Shown: one piece after another, positions 34,918 to 47,485 of the stretch
Layout of the letters: each line of letters opens with the position of its first letter
Position numbering within the stretch: position 1 is the stretch's first letter
Source of the DNA: Noviherbaspirillum saxi
Lineage (GTDB): Bacteria; Pseudomonadota; Gammaproteobacteria; Burkholderiales; Burkholderiaceae_D
Assembly: GCF_003591035.1 (NCBI RefSeq)
Contig: NZ_QYUO01000002.1
Coordinates: 248,001-312,000 of the forward strand
Direction of reading: 5' to 3'
DNA: 64,000 nucleotides
Made by a program: the position numbers and the translations under genes
Notes under the pieces: generated by a model
Database searches by the model: none
The model's input: the letters and a program-made list of their open reading frames with translations, nothing else
Told to the model about the DNA's origin: nothing

Positions 34918-37900
34918 TCAGGCTGCATGCACCACCGTCGTTCCTGCCGCCTTGCTTGCATTGAAAGCATTCAGCAATGCCGCTTCCTTTTCCTTTGCCA
35001 CCTTCAAATGCCTTTCCTTCACATGGCCAAAGCCGCGAATATCTTCCGGAATGCTGGCAATCGCCGCCGCCTGCGCCAGGTTATCCGGACTCAATTTGGG
35101 AAGTAGCGATGACACCGTTTCCTTGTATTGCGAAATCAGCGCGCGCTCCATCTTGCGCTCTTCGGTATGGCCGAACACGTCCAGCGCCGTGCCGCGCAGG
35201 AATTTGAATTTCGCCAGCACGCCGAAAGCTTTCATCATCCAGGGGCCGAACTCCTGCTTGATCAGATGACCTTCCGTATCGCGCTTGGCAAACAGCGGCG
35301 GCGCAAGATGGAACTTGATCTTGTAGTCGCCTTCGAACATACCGTCGATTTTTGCCTTGAATGCCGTCTCTGCGTGCAGGCGCGCGACTTCGTATTCATC
35401 CTTGTAGGCCATCAGCTTGAACAGATAGCGCGCAACCGCTTCGGTCAGCCTGGTCGACTTTTCTCCCGCTGCACGACGCTCCGATTCCCGGACCCGCTGG
35501 AGGAAATCGTGATATTGCTCGGCGTACTGGGCATTCTGGTACTTGGTCAGGAAGTCGACGCGGGTGGCGATCACGTCATCCAGCGATGGCGCGCGCTTGA
35601 ACTCGATCACCTGTGCCGCCGTGTCGTTGACTTTCGCCAGACGCTCGACCGCTGCCCAGTCGTGCGCGGCATTGCGGCCCCACACGAAAGCCTGCTTGTT
35701 GAACTCGATCGATACGGCATTCAGTTCGATCGCCTTGATGATCGCGGTTTCGGACAGCGGCACCCAGCCTTTTTGCCACGCATAGCCCAGCATGAACATA
35801 TTGGTCGCGATGTTGTCGCCCATCAACGCAGTCGCCAGCTTGCCCGCATCAATGAAGTCCACGCGCTCGCTGCCGCAGGCGGTACGGATATCCTGTTCCG
35901 CCGCTTGGCCCGGATACTTCCAGTCCGGATTCTTGACAAAGGCCGCAGTCGGTGTGCCGGTCGCATTGACCGCCGCATGGGTCCGTCCCTCACCCATGCG
36001 CGACAGCGCGTCGCGGCTGGCCGTGACGATCACGTCGCAGCCGATCACCAGGTCTGCCGCGCCGGTGCCGACGCGGGTCGAATGGATCGCGTCAGGACTA
36101 TCGGCCAGGCGCACATGCGACATCACCGGTCCACCCTTTTGCGCCAGGCCGCTCATGTCGAGCACCGAGCATCCCTTGCCTTCGACGTGGGCCGCCATGG
36201 CCAGAATCTGGCCGACCGTGACCACGCCGGTACCGCCGATCCCGGTGACCAGGATGCCGAAGGGTTCACGCGTGTCCGGCAGCGCAGGTTGCGGCAGGTT
36301 GCTGCCTTGCAGGATAGGCAGTTTCTTCGCGCCGGCATTGCTGTCGACCGCAGCCTTCTTCGGCTTGCGCAGCTGGCCGCCTTCGACCGTGACAAAGCTC
36401 GGGCAGAATCCCTTGACGCAGGAAAAGTCCTTGTTGCACGACGACTGGTTGATCTGGCGCTTGCGTCCGAATTCTGTGTCGAGCGGCTCGACCGACAGGC
36501 AGTTCGACTGGACGCTGCAATCGCCGCAGCCTTCGCAGACCGCTTCATTGATCACCGCGCGCTTGGCCGGGTCGGGGAAGCCCGGCTTGCCATCCTTGCC
36601 GATTTTTTTCCGGCGGCGACGCTTTTCCGACGCACAGGTCTGATCGTAGATCATGGCCGACACACCCTTCACTTCGCGCAGCTCTTTCTGAACCGCGTCA
36701 AGTTCGTCGCGATGACGGATCGTGACGCCCGGCGCCCAGTTCACGCCGGCCGAGTATTTTTCGGGTTCGTCGGTGACCACGATGATCGGGTTCACGCCTT
36801 CGGCCGCGATCTGGCGCGAAATCATCGCCGGATCGAGCGGGCCGTCAAAAGCCTGGCCGCCGGTCATCGCGACCGCATCGTTGAACAGGATCTTGTAGGT
36901 CATGTTGACCTTGCCGGCGACAGCGGCGCGAATCGCCAGCAGGCCGGAGTGAAAATAGGTACCGTCGCCGAGGTTGGCGAATACGTGCTGTTCGGTGGTG
37001 AACGGCGCATGGCCGACCCAGGTCACGCCTTCGGCGCCCATGTGGGTGAAGGTCGCGGTCTGGCGGTCCATCCACAGCACCATGTAGTGGCAGCCGATGC
37101 CCGCCAGCGCGCGGCTGCCTTCGGGTACCTTGGTCGAGGTATTGTGCGGGCAACCGGAGCAGAAATGCGGAATACGATCCTTGGCCGGATCCGGCTTGGC
37201 GCTGCCGACCTTGAGCACGGCTTCCTTGGCTTCCAGGTAAGCGACGCGTTCCTTGACGCGCTGCTCGATGGGGTGGCCGGCGAAATATTTGGAGATGCGC
37301 GTCGCAATCGCGCGCGCAATCTGTGCCGGGTTCAGTTCATAGGTCGCCGGCAGCAGCCAGTTGCCATGGCCCTCGCGATGATTGCCGCTCCATTCGCCGG
37401 TATCGTCGAACTTGCCGACCACGCGCGGACGCACATCGTCGCGCCAGTTGTACAGTTCTTCCTTGAGCTGGTATTCGAGGATCTGGCGTTTTTCTTCGAC
37501 CACCAGGATTTCTTCCAGGCCCTGCGCGAACTGCCGCACGCCTTCCGCTTCGAGCGGCCAGGTCATGCCGATCTTGTAGAGGCGGATGCCGATATCGCGC
37601 GCGACTGCTTCATCGATGCCGAGGTCAGCCAGCGCCTGGCGGGTATCCAGATACGATTTGCCGGCCGTGACGATGCCGATCTTTGCACGCGGACTGTCCC
37701 AGATGATCTGGTTGAGCTTGTTCGCGCGTACATAAGCCAGCGCCGCGTACCACTTGTAATTGTTCATCCGCGCTTCCTGATCGAGCACGGCGTCCGGATA
37801 GCGGATATTGAGGCCGCCCGGTGGCAATTCGAAATCGGTCGGCAGCACGATATTGACGCGGCCCGGATCGAGTTCGACCGATGCGCCGGATTCGACGATA

Positions 37901-38541
37901 TCGGTCACGCATTTCATCGATACCCACAGGCCGGTATAGCGCGACAGCGCCCAGCCGTGCAGGCCGTAATCCAGGTATTCCTGCACCGAAGACGGAAACA
38001 GCACCGGGATGCCGCAGGCCTTGAGGATGTGTTCGCTTTGGTGGGCGGTAGTGGAGGATTTCGCCGCATGGTCATCGCCGGCCAGCACCAGCACGCCGCC
38101 GTTCCTGTCGGTGCCGGCCATGTTGGCATGCTTGAAGACGTCGCCGCAGCGGTCGACGCCGGGGCCCTTGCCGTACCACATCGAAAACACGCCGTCATAT
38201 TTGGCGTTAGGGAAGAGATTGACTTGTTGCGTACCCCATACCGCAGTCGCTGCGAGATCTTCGTTCATGCCCGGATGGAACTTAACATGGTTCGCTTCCA
38301 GGTATTTTTTCGCCTTTATCGCCGTCAGGTCGACGTTGCCCAGCGGGGAGCCGCGATAGCCGGTGATATACCCTGCGGTGTTCAGGCCAGCCGCGACATC
38401 GCGCTGGCGTTGCATCATTGGGAGACGAATCAGGGCCTGCGTGCCTGTGATAAAAGCACGGCCGCGTTCCAGCGTGAACTTGTCGTCCAGCGAGATATTG
38501 TCCAGCGTGTTGCGCTGGTCAGGTGAAAGGGGTGCATTCAT
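34918..38541 (-). CDS. Indolepyruvate:ferredoxin oxidoreductase, fused subunits
   Basis: The 1207-residue protein fuses the thiamine-diphosphate (IorA-like) and gamma (IorB-like) parts. It starts with a pyruvate-oxidoreductase alpha domain (TGYRGSPLGNVD). The TPP part around residues 470-560 includes HFCSGCPHNTSTKVPEGS and GIGCHYMVLWMD. An Fe-S segment lies near 665-700 (CEGCGDCSVQSNC), and a gamma domain begins GILVTGIGGTGVVTVGQIL near 735. The family decarboxylates aryl- or branched-chain 2-oxo acids to acyl-CoA with ferredoxin as acceptor. It is divergent from a LysR gene 98 bases away that probably regulates it. Confidence 0.93.
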   Translation of the reverse strand: MNAPLSPDQRNTLDNISLDDKFTLERGRAFITGTQALIRLPMMQRQRDVAAGLNTAGYITGYRGSPLGNVDLTAIKAKKYLEANHVKFHPGMNEDLAATAVWGTQQVNLFPNAKYDGVFSMWYGKGPGVDRCGDVFKHANMAGTDRNGGVLVLAGDDHAAKSSTTAHQSEHILKACGIPVLFPSSVQEYLDYGLHGWALSRYTGLWVSMKCVTDIVESGASVELDPGRVNIVLPTDFELPPGGLNIRYPDAVLDQEARMNNYKWYAALAYVRANKLNQIIWDSPRAKIGIVTAGKSYLDTRQALADLGIDEAVARDIGIRLYKIGMTWPLEAEGVRQFAQGLEEILVVEEKRQILEYQLKEELYNWRDDVRPRVVGKFDDTGEWSGNHREGHGNWLLPATYELNPAQIARAIATRISKYFAGHPIEQRVKERVAYLEAKEAVLKVGSAKPDPAKDRIPHFCSGCPHNTSTKVPEGSRALAGIGCHYMVLWMDRQTATFTHMGAEGVTWVGHAPFTTEQHVFANLGDGTYFHSGLLAIRAAVAGKVNMTYKILFNDAVAMTGGQAFDGPLDPAMISRQIAAEGVNPIIVVTDEPEKYSAGVNWAPGVTIRHRDELDAVQKELREVKGVSAMIYDQTCASEKRRRRKKIGKDGKPGFPDPAKRAVINEAVCEGCGDCSVQSNCLSVEPLDTEFGRKRQINQSSCNKDFSCVKGFCPSFVTVEGGQLRKPKKAAVDSNAGAKKLPILQGSNLPQPALPDTREPFGILVTGIGGTGVVTVGQILAMAAHVEGKGCSVLDMSGLAQKGGPVMSHVRLADSPDAIHSTRVGTGAADLVIGCDVIVTASRDALSRMGEGRTHAAVNATGTPTAAFVKNPDWKYPGQAAEQDIRTACGSERVDFIDAGKLATALMGDNIATNMFMLGYAWQKGWVPLSETAIIKAIELNAVSIEFNKQAFVWGRNAAHDWAAVERLAKVNDTAAQVIEFKRAPSLDDVIATRVDFLTKYQNAQYAEQYHDFLQRVRESERRAAGEKSTRLTEAVARYLFKLMAYKDEYEVARLHAETAFKAKIDGMFEGDYKIKFHLAPPLFAKRDTEGHLIKQEFGPWMMKAFGVLAKFKFLRGTALDVFGHTEERKMERALISQYKETVSSLLPKLSPDNLAQAAAIASIPEDIRGFGHVKERHLKVAKEKEAALLNAFNASKAAGTTVVHAA

Positions 38542-38639
38542 GTCGGTGGTCTCCGTATTTTTTAACCCTCATTCAAGTATAGTAACCCGGCCTGGTATCG
38601 TAAAATCACAAATACACAACTCTGATATCTGAAAAACGC

Positions 38640-39545
38640 ATGGCAGAAAACGTTACCCTCAGGCAGCTTCGTTATTTCGTGGCTGCCGCCCGTACCGGGC
38701 AGTTTTCGATGGCGGCAAGCAACGAACACGTCTCCCAGTCGGCCATTACCAATGCCGTGCTGGCCTTGGAGCAACAGCTGGGCGTGCGCCTGTTCGACCG
38801 CCTGCCGCAAGGCGTTGCGCTCACAGCCGACGGCGAGGATTTTTTCCATCATGCGCGCCATATCCTCGATTCGGTGCGTGATGCAATGCACAAACCGCGC
38901 TTCCGCGCGAACAATCTGCGCGGCAAAGTCACGGTGGCAGCGTCATACACGGTGTTAGGTTACTTCCTGCCGGAATTGCTGGCGCGATTCCGCGCAAGCT
39001 ATCCGGATGTCGAGATCGACTTGCGCGACATGGATCGTGCCCGCATCGAAGAAGCGGTGCTCTCGGGCGAGGTTGAACTCGGCGTGGCGATCCTCTCCAA
39101 TGTGCAAAAGTTGAACCGTTTCGGTCATGCCGTCCTGGTACGCTCGCGGCGCCAGCTCTGGGTAGCACCCGAACATCCGCTCGCCCAGCTTGAATCGCCG
39201 TCGCTCAAGGATATTGCACAGCATCCGTATATCCTGGTGACCGCCGATGAAGCGGAGGCCTCGACTGCGGCCTACTGGAAGGCCAAGCGGTTGAAGCCGA
39301 ATATCGTGTTCCGCACCGGTTCGATCGAAGCGGTGCGGGGGCTGGTGGCGCACGGGTTCGGCGTGACCGTGTTGTCGGACATGATATTCCGCCCATGGTC
39401 GCTTGAAGGCAAGCGGATCGAAGCGAGACCGATTCTCGATGTCGTTCCGCATATGGAAGCGGGCGTACTATGGAAGCAAGGGAGCACGCTATCGACTCCC
39501 GGAGAAGCCTTGCAGCAATTTTTGCTGCATGCGTACGGGAGTTAA
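38640..39545 (+). CDS. LysR family transcriptional regulator
   Basis: The 301-residue regulator has an N-terminal winged helix-turn-helix (LRQLRYFVAAARTGQFSMAA through RLFDRLPQGVALTADG) and a LysR substrate-binding domain (about 90-300). Proteins of this type bind T-N11-A sites between divergent genes. The indolepyruvate oxidoreductase gene starts 98 bases away in the other direction, so it is the likely target, with an aromatic amino-acid-derived 2-oxo acid as a possible effector. Confidence 0.92.
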   Translation: MAENVTLRQLRYFVAAARTGQFSMAASNEHVSQSAITNAVLALEQQLGVRLFDRLPQGVALTADGEDFFHHARHILDSVRDAMHKPRFRANNLRGKVTVAASYTVLGYFLPELLARFRASYPDVEIDLRDMDRARIEEAVLSGEVELGVAILSNVQKLNRFGHAVLVRSRRQLWVAPEHPLAQLESPSLKDIAQHPYILVTADEAEASTAAYWKAKRLKPNIVFRTGSIEAVRGLVAHGFGVTVLSDMIFRPWSLEGKRIEARPILDVVPHMEAGVLWKQGSTLSTPGEALQQFLLHAYGS

Positions 39546-39626
39546 TCGCGCATAGGAACCTTTCCGGTTAAAACCACCCTATCAATGACATTTTGCTACC
39601 GGTGCCTTACTGAAAGGAGCGCTGTC

Positions 39627-39965
39627 ATGAGCATCACGATGTCACCCGAAATGAAGCAATGCCTTGCCAATTGCATGGAGTGTCACCGCATTTGCACGGA
39701 AGCCGCTTCGCATGTATTGCATGGCGACCATGTGCATAGCGAAGCAAAGCATCTGATCGCCCTGCTCGATTGTGCTCAAATCTGCCTGACGCATGCCGAT
39801 TTCATGTCGCGCCGTTCGCCGCATCATGCCCATCTGGCCAAGGAGTGTGCCGAAATCTGCAGCGCCTGCGCCGCTTTATGCGAAGAACATGGCGATCCGG
39901 ACGGAGAGATGGCCGCATGTGCAAAAGCTTGTCGCGCCTGCGCGGAAACTTGTTCGGCGATGTAA
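39627..39965 (+). CDS. Cys-rich four-helix-bundle copper-binding protein (Csp/DUF326 type)
   Basis: The 112-residue cytosolic protein has cysteines spaced along four helices: CLANCMECHRIC, CAQIC, CAEICSACAALC and CAKACRACAETC. This is the Csp (copper storage protein) / DUF326 pattern, in which thiolates line the core of a helix bundle and bind many Cu(I) ions. There is no signal peptide, as in Csp3. ATG 39627 has AAAGGAG nine bases before it. It appears monocistronic; no copper-export gene is nearby. Confidence 0.85.
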   Translation: MSITMSPEMKQCLANCMECHRICTEAASHVLHGDHVHSEAKHLIALLDCAQICLTHADFMSRRSPHHAHLAKECAEICSACAALCEEHGDPDGEMAACAKACRACAETCSAM

Positions 39966-40091
39966 TACGACAACGCTCATGATGTTGGCGCAGCGTGACT
40001 TGCGTAATGTCCATATGCTTGCCTAACGAACAAGTATGATGAAAACGTCATTCATTCGATATAACAAGAACAGCATGCCCACCAGGGAGTC

Positions 40092-42911
40092 ATGCGTCTG
40101 TTCAAAGTGACGCCTATGTCGCAACCGCCCCGCGTGCGCAAGCCCAGTCCTGCTGCGCTCGTAACACTCTTGCTTGGATTGGTGCTGACCACCCTGCTCT
40201 TCGGTCTGACCTATGAACTTGAGACCGACAAGGCCAGTCTCGATTTCCGGCGTCGGGCGGAAAACTACATCAACGATCTGCAGCGTGGCGTTGAAGACGC
40301 CGTTGCCAGTCTGCAAGCCGTCAACCAATTGTTCGCCAGCGTCGGCGAAGTTGATCAGGAAGAATTCGAAACCTTTACCGAACCCCTGCTGGCTCGACAG
40401 CCTTACATTCGCGCATTCACTTACCACCGCTTTATTTCATCGCGGGAACGTCGCATGTTCGAAGCCTCGATGCGGCGCATCCACCCCGGTTTTCAGATCC
40501 GTGAATCGGAAAAAACTGAAGCGGTTCCTGCCGGCAATCGGGAACAATACCTGCCTGCCATTTTTATCGCGCCGAAAGCCGATAACCAATCCCGTATCGG
40601 CAGTGATGCCTTGTCCAATCCGCAGCGCGCGGCAGCGGCATGGCGGGCAATCGATCGCGGAGCGCCATCGGCAACGGGCATCGTGCAAACCATTTTGTCC
40701 GCCACCAATATGCCGACCTTCTTCGTCGTGATGCCGCTGTACCGGAGCGACATGCCGCTGACCACGATGGACGAACGGCGCAAGGCGGTGTTCGGCGTCA
40801 CGCAAGCTGTCTTCAACGCCCACGACCTGGTTGCCCGCGGGCTGGGTCATCAAGCGCTGTCGACATCCGGACTCGAAGTCAGCGTTCACGCCGCAGCGGC
40901 CGGAGAAGCACAGCAGTTGGCCTTTCATCACAAAACCGGGCAGACGAATGTCGATGGGCGGTGGCTATCCGACAGCGCGCTGTTCGGTGAGCAGACATTG
41001 ACCGTGTCGGAATCGTTTGATGTCGGCGGCACGATATGGACGATCCTGGTATCCGGAGGTGCCGCGCCTTTCACGTATAGCCATCGCGCGTCGCTGCTGG
41101 TCTTGATCTTCGGCCTGTTGCTGAGTGTGGCCTCGGCATTGAACCGGCAGTCAGCCGCAAGCCGCGCACAGCATATCGAGAAGCTGGTCGAGCAGCGCAC
41201 CGTCGAACTGAGCCGCACCAGTCGTGATCTCGAATTACGCAAGCGTGCGATCGAAGCCAGCGCGAATGCCATTATGATCACTTCGGCCCAGGGTCCGGAC
41301 TTCGCGATCGAATACGTGAATCCGGCGTTCACCCGGATCACCGGCTATCAGGCAAACGAAGTGATGGGTAAGTCATTCGACTTCCTGTGCGGCACCGACC
41401 GCGATCAGGCCGGCGCGCTGGAATTGCGCGCCGCCTTGAGTCCGGGCACCGAAAGCAATGCCATCGTTCGCCATTACCGCAAGGATGGCACGCAGTTCTG
41501 GAACCATGTGTATGTGGCGCCGGTCACGCTGGCCGGCCGGGCAGTTACCCATTTCGTCGTGACCCAGTACGACATCACCGAAACCCGCCGCTATCAGGCC
41601 GAACTGGAATTCCAGGCCAATTACGATCTGCTGACCGGTATCGCCAACCGCAACCTGCTGCGTGACCGCGTCACCCAAGCCTTGACCATGGCGGCACGGC
41701 ATGAGGAACGGGTATTCATTGCCTTCATGGATATCGACCGCTTCAAGTTCATCAACGATAGTCTTGGGCATAGGGCCGGCGACCTGTTTCTCAAAACGAT
41801 AGCGCAACGACTCAAGCGCGCAGCGCGCGATACCGATACCGTGGCCCGCTATGGCGGCGACGAGTTCGTGCTGGTCTTGCCGGAAGCCGACGACATCGCC
41901 GAATCCGCAAGAGTGGTGCAGCGCGTAATGCAGGCACTATCGCGTCCGGTACCGATCAACGGCAAGGATTTTTTCCCCACCTGCAGCGCCGGGATCGCAG
42001 TCTATCCGACCGACGGCCATGATTTCGAGACGCTGATCACGCATGCCGATATTGCGATGTACAGCGCCAAGGAAAAGGGGCGCAACAATTTTCAGTTCTA
42101 TGCGCCGACCATGAATGAGCGCGCGGCAAAGCGCCTGCAGCTGGAAGGCGATTTGCGTCGTGCGCTGGAGCGGCGCGAACTGGTGCTGCATTATCAACCG
42201 CAGATCGATGTGAGCACCAGCCGCATCGTCGGCGCGGAAGCCTTGATACGCTGGCAGCATCCGGAGCTGGGCTTGATTTCTCCGGCGGAATTCATCAGCC
42301 TGGCCGAAGAGACCGGTTTGATCGGCGCGATCGGCGACTGGGTATTGCGCACCTCCTGCGCGCAGGCGCGGCACTGGGAACTGGCCGGACTGGGCAAGTT
42401 GCGTATTGCGATCAATCTTTCCGCCCGCCAGTTCAACCAGCCCAATCTGGTGCGCATGGTGCAGAGCGCGCTGGCCGACAGTGGACTGCAAGCCAGCGAT
42501 CTGGAACTCGAAATTACCGAAAGCACCGTCATGGTCGATGTCCAGCATGCGATCCGCACCTTGCATGAACTCAAGAGTATCGATGTGAATCTGTCGATAG
42601 ACGACTTTGGCACCGGTTTCTCCAGCCTGTCCTATCTGAAGCAATTCCCCATCGATGTACTCAAAATCGATCAATCCTTCGTGCATGATCTGGCCACCGA
42701 TCCGGATAATGCAATGATCGTTATGTCGGTGATCTCCCTGGCGCATAATCTGCGGCTGCAAGTGATCGCCGAAGGGGTGGAAACGGCGGAACAATTGAGC
42801 TACCTGCGCGAACACAAGTGCGATCAGGTTCAGGGCTATCTGTTCAGCAAGCCGCTGCCGGCGGATAAGTTCGAGCGTTTTCTCAAGCAGGAGTTGGGCA
42901 CGGAGGCGTGA
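40092..42911 (+). CDS. CHASE-PAS-GGDEF-EAL bifunctional c-di-GMP protein
   Basis: The 939-residue inner-membrane protein has two transmembrane helices (about 20-40 and 335-355) enclosing a periplasmic CHASE ligand-binding domain. Cytoplasmic PAS (about 385-500), GGDEF (505-665) and EAL (680-930) domains follow. GGDEF is intact (ARYGGDEFVLVL) with an RDTD inhibitory site five residues upstream. The EAL part keeps EALIRW, NLSARQF, EITEST, IDDFGTGFSSL, LKIDQSF and AEGVE. Both synthesis and hydrolysis of c-di-GMP are therefore possible. An alternative start is ATG 40116. It converges with the pyruvyl transferase gene. Confidence 0.92.
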   Translation: MRLFKVTPMSQPPRVRKPSPAALVTLLLGLVLTTLLFGLTYELETDKASLDFRRRAENYINDLQRGVEDAVASLQAVNQLFASVGEVDQEEFETFTEPLLARQPYIRAFTYHRFISSRERRMFEASMRRIHPGFQIRESEKTEAVPAGNREQYLPAIFIAPKADNQSRIGSDALSNPQRAAAAWRAIDRGAPSATGIVQTILSATNMPTFFVVMPLYRSDMPLTTMDERRKAVFGVTQAVFNAHDLVARGLGHQALSTSGLEVSVHAAAAGEAQQLAFHHKTGQTNVDGRWLSDSALFGEQTLTVSESFDVGGTIWTILVSGGAAPFTYSHRASLLVLIFGLLLSVASALNRQSAASRAQHIEKLVEQRTVELSRTSRDLELRKRAIEASANAIMITSAQGPDFAIEYVNPAFTRITGYQANEVMGKSFDFLCGTDRDQAGALELRAALSPGTESNAIVRHYRKDGTQFWNHVYVAPVTLAGRAVTHFVVTQYDITETRRYQAELEFQANYDLLTGIANRNLLRDRVTQALTMAARHEERVFIAFMDIDRFKFINDSLGHRAGDLFLKTIAQRLKRAARDTDTVARYGGDEFVLVLPEADDIAESARVVQRVMQALSRPVPINGKDFFPTCSAGIAVYPTDGHDFETLITHADIAMYSAKEKGRNNFQFYAPTMNERAAKRLQLEGDLRRALERRELVLHYQPQIDVSTSRIVGAEALIRWQHPELGLISPAEFISLAEETGLIGAIGDWVLRTSCAQARHWELAGLGKLRIAINLSARQFNQPNLVRMVQSALADSGLQASDLELEITESTVMVDVQHAIRTLHELKSIDVNLSIDDFGTGFSSLSYLKQFPIDVLKIDQSFVHDLATDPDNAMIVMSVISLAHNLRLQVIAEGVETAEQLSYLREHKCDQVQGYLFSKPLPADKFERFLKQELGTEA

Positions 42912-42929
42912 CGCGACATGTCGACGCAA

Positions 42930-44135
42930 TCAGCGACAGGAATCTTTGAAGTCATGCGCAAATCCCTTCCGGTACTCATGGACCAGCCACGCCGCCCTGG
43001 CGTGCAATATCGAGCGATCGATGCGCAAGGCTTGATGTGCTGCTGCAGCGAGGCGGCTCGCTTCTTCCGCAACCGGCATATCGGCAATATCCCAGGTCGC
43101 AGCGTAGCTCGCCTGCTTCGTCATCCTGGCATGCGCCGGATGGCGCAGGTTCACGCGCGGCACGCCATAGGCCATCGCCACGATGCGCCCATGCAGGCTG
43201 CTGCCGGCATACAGGCGGCTATTGGCGATGAGAGCACAGATATCCCACAGCCCGGTTGCGGACACGATCGTGACTGACGCCATGACGACGCGCGCCGCAA
43301 GCCGCCGATACGTGTCGAGATCGTCATGCCAGGGTGCGGTTCCGGCGCGGAACAATGCGACGCCATAACCGGTGGCACGGGCAAGCTCATCGATCTGCGA
43401 CGCCATGGTTGCCAGCGTTGTGTCATCGCCGTAATCGGCGCTGAATTGCATGGCGATGTAACCATCAGGAAAAATCGAATCGAGCTGCGCCACCTCTCCC
43501 TGCAAGGCGCGATCCGCGATCCGCGAATGGAAGAGTTCGGCAACCATTACCGCAGGGTCAGGGATCAGCCTCACTTGCATGCCCAGACCTGCCAGGTAAT
43601 TGAAAGTCACGGCATCGCGCACGCTGACCACATCGGCTTGCATCAATTTAGCAATGACTTCGTCGCGTTGTGCGACATCGGATATCGCAAGGTCCACACC
43701 GCCGACCGCATGATAAATCACGGACGCCGCGCCGGGACATGCGGCGCGTGCCACCGTGTACGGCGCAAGCGCCCCGATTCCAAAAAACCCCTGCGCCCAG
43801 GCCGGTCTTGCAAGACGGTCGACCGCGAACTGGCGAATGGCCGCAGTCGCCTCCGCATCGGGCAGCAGCATGACCGCGGCTTCCCATACGCCGCACGTCA
43901 GAACTTCACCGCCGACATGGATCAGGTAAAACGGCGAGCCGTGTTGCGCAGCAATAGCTTCCGTCAGGCGCCGCACATGATGTCCGCCTTCATTGCGCAA
44001 ATCGCGTTCGACCAGGCCCGCACAGCATGACTTTGGCTCCTGCAGCAACTCACCCAGCACATGAGGGAAAAGCAGATCGCCGAAATTGTGGCGGTCCATC
44101 GCACCAAACAGGATGACAGGTGGATGCGACTGCAT
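42930..44135 (-). CDS. Polysaccharide pyruvyl transferase family protein
   Basis: The 401-residue protein has the WcaK/CsaB-type GT-B fold. The start is ILFGAMDRHNFGDLLFPHVL, the middle contains ADVVSVRDAVTFNYL and RLIPDPAVMV, and the C-terminal part contains the conserved YAGSSLHGRIVAMAYGVPRV. Family members move pyruvate from phosphoenolpyruvate to sugars of capsules or cell-wall polymers. No other polysaccharide genes are adjacent. A small membrane-protein gene ends immediately before its start, so the two are co-transcribed. Confidence 0.85.
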   Translation of the reverse strand: MQSHPPVILFGAMDRHNFGDLLFPHVLGELLQEPKSCCAGLVERDLRNEGGHHVRRLTEAIAAQHGSPFYLIHVGGEVLTCGVWEAAVMLLPDAEATAAIRQFAVDRLARPAWAQGFFGIGALAPYTVARAACPGAASVIYHAVGGVDLAISDVAQRDEVIAKLMQADVVSVRDAVTFNYLAGLGMQVRLIPDPAVMVAELFHSRIADRALQGEVAQLDSIFPDGYIAMQFSADYGDDTTLATMASQIDELARATGYGVALFRAGTAPWHDDLDTYRRLAARVVMASVTIVSATGLWDICALIANSRLYAGSSLHGRIVAMAYGVPRVNLRHPAHARMTKQASYAATWDIADMPVAEEASRLAAAAHQALRIDRSILHARAAWLVHEYRKGFAHDFKDSCR

Positions 44136-44405
44136 TTACATCAGCCAGCTCGCGACGATGAGTCCGGCGCCGACATACAAGGCAAAGCGGATGTTCGGCA
44201 TGGTCGCGTCATGCAAACGTAAAAGATTGGACCACGCGAGACTGCCCCAGAGCAAAAGCTCGCCGCCTCCGCGCATTGCCTCCGCGCCGCTTGTTGCATA
44301 CATCAGCAGATAGATGCCCTGGCCGCACAGGAAGCCGCAAACGATCGCTAGCGCAAAGCGTACATCCTTGCGTTGAAGAAACTCTTCCAGCGAATGCGGA
44401 GACAT
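44136..44405 (-). CDS. Small two-helix membrane protein
   Basis: The 89-residue protein starts MSPHSLEEFLQRKDVRFAL and has two hydrophobic segments (about residues 18-37 and 68-88) with a polar loop. No family is recognised. Its stop directly abuts the start of the pyruvyl transferase gene, so the two are probably translationally coupled. The frame is open further upstream, but ATG 44405 is the first start with protein-like sequence. Confidence 0.55.
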   Translation of the reverse strand: MSPHSLEEFLQRKDVRFALAIVCGFLCGQGIYLLMYATSGAEAMRGGGELLLWGSLAWSNLLRLHDATMPNIRFALYVGAGLIVASWLM

Positions 44406-44594
44406 GGCGGACGATCGTGAACAATGAGGGCGGAAACCCGCCGGGCATGAACTGATCGAACGATAACGCGCCGCGATGCGCGGCGTCATGAGGCAGCACA
44501 ACGATGGTTCGATGATGCGGCGCAAGTCAAATTTTTCGCGTATGAAACAAGTAAAAACAAGGCACGGAAAATGATGCCGCGTTATCAATAGACT

Positions 44595-47048
<2,454 letters not shown>

Positions 47049-47094
47049 TTGAAGTCTCCTCTGCTTGCTGTTGTATGGCAGTACATCTGCCTTC

Positions 47095-47124
47095 GAAAAA
47101 AGCGGCATGCGGGGGTCATGCCGC
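47095..47124 (-). terminator. Rho-independent terminator after the rdhA-ferredoxin genes
   Basis: On the minus strand GCGGCATG and CATGCCGC form a perfect 8-bp stem with a 7-base loop followed by TTTTTT. It lies 27 bases after the ferredoxin stop and before the porin gene, so the porin and reductase genes need their own promoter or read-through. Confidence 0.85.
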
Positions 47125-47151
47125 CGATGGGACTAGCGCTCCAACAGCCTG

Positions 47152-47475
47152 TTATCGCTTGAGCAAGGCCCGCTTGCCGGGCTGGCCGCGATAGCGTTCG
47201 GCGTCCGGCAGCGCATCGACCTTGGCCGTAATCGCCGGCCATTGCGCGGCCAGTTCCGCATTGATGCGGACAAACGATCTCTGATCGGGCGGCAAATCCT
47301 CTTCGAGCGCGATCGCATCGACCGGACACTCCGGGATGCACACGCCACAGTCGATGCATTCGTTCGGATCGATGACGAGAAAGTTTTCCCCGGCGCGAAA
47401 GCAATCGACCGGGCACACTTCCACGCAGTCGGTATGGCGGCAGTTGATGCAGGATTCGGTAACGACATGGGCCAT
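47152..47475 (-). CDS. Ferredoxin, 7Fe (FdxA) type
   Basis: The 107-residue protein has the FdxA layout. A first cluster region, CINCRHTDCVEVCPVDCF (3Fe-4S/4Fe-4S ligands), is followed by CIDCGVCIPECP (residues about 39-50), with a helical C-terminal extension. It starts at ATG 47475 with AGGAG upstream, only 10 bases after the reductive dehalogenase gene. It is therefore the obvious low-potential electron donor for that enzyme and is co-transcribed with it up to the terminator at 47095-47124. Confidence 0.9.
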   Translation of the reverse strand: MAHVVTESCINCRHTDCVEVCPVDCFRAGENFLVIDPNECIDCGVCIPECPVDAIALEEDLPPDQRSFVRINAELAAQWPAITAKVDALPDAERYRGQPGKRALLKR

Positions 47476-47485
47476 GAGATCGCTC

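Noticed and set aside
35128..38526. Open frame of about 1130 codons opposite the indolepyruvate oxidoreductase gene
   Set aside because: It is antisense to a clearly homologous gene, its translation is rich in R, H, A and Q without domains, and it reflects GC-rich codon structure of the real gene.
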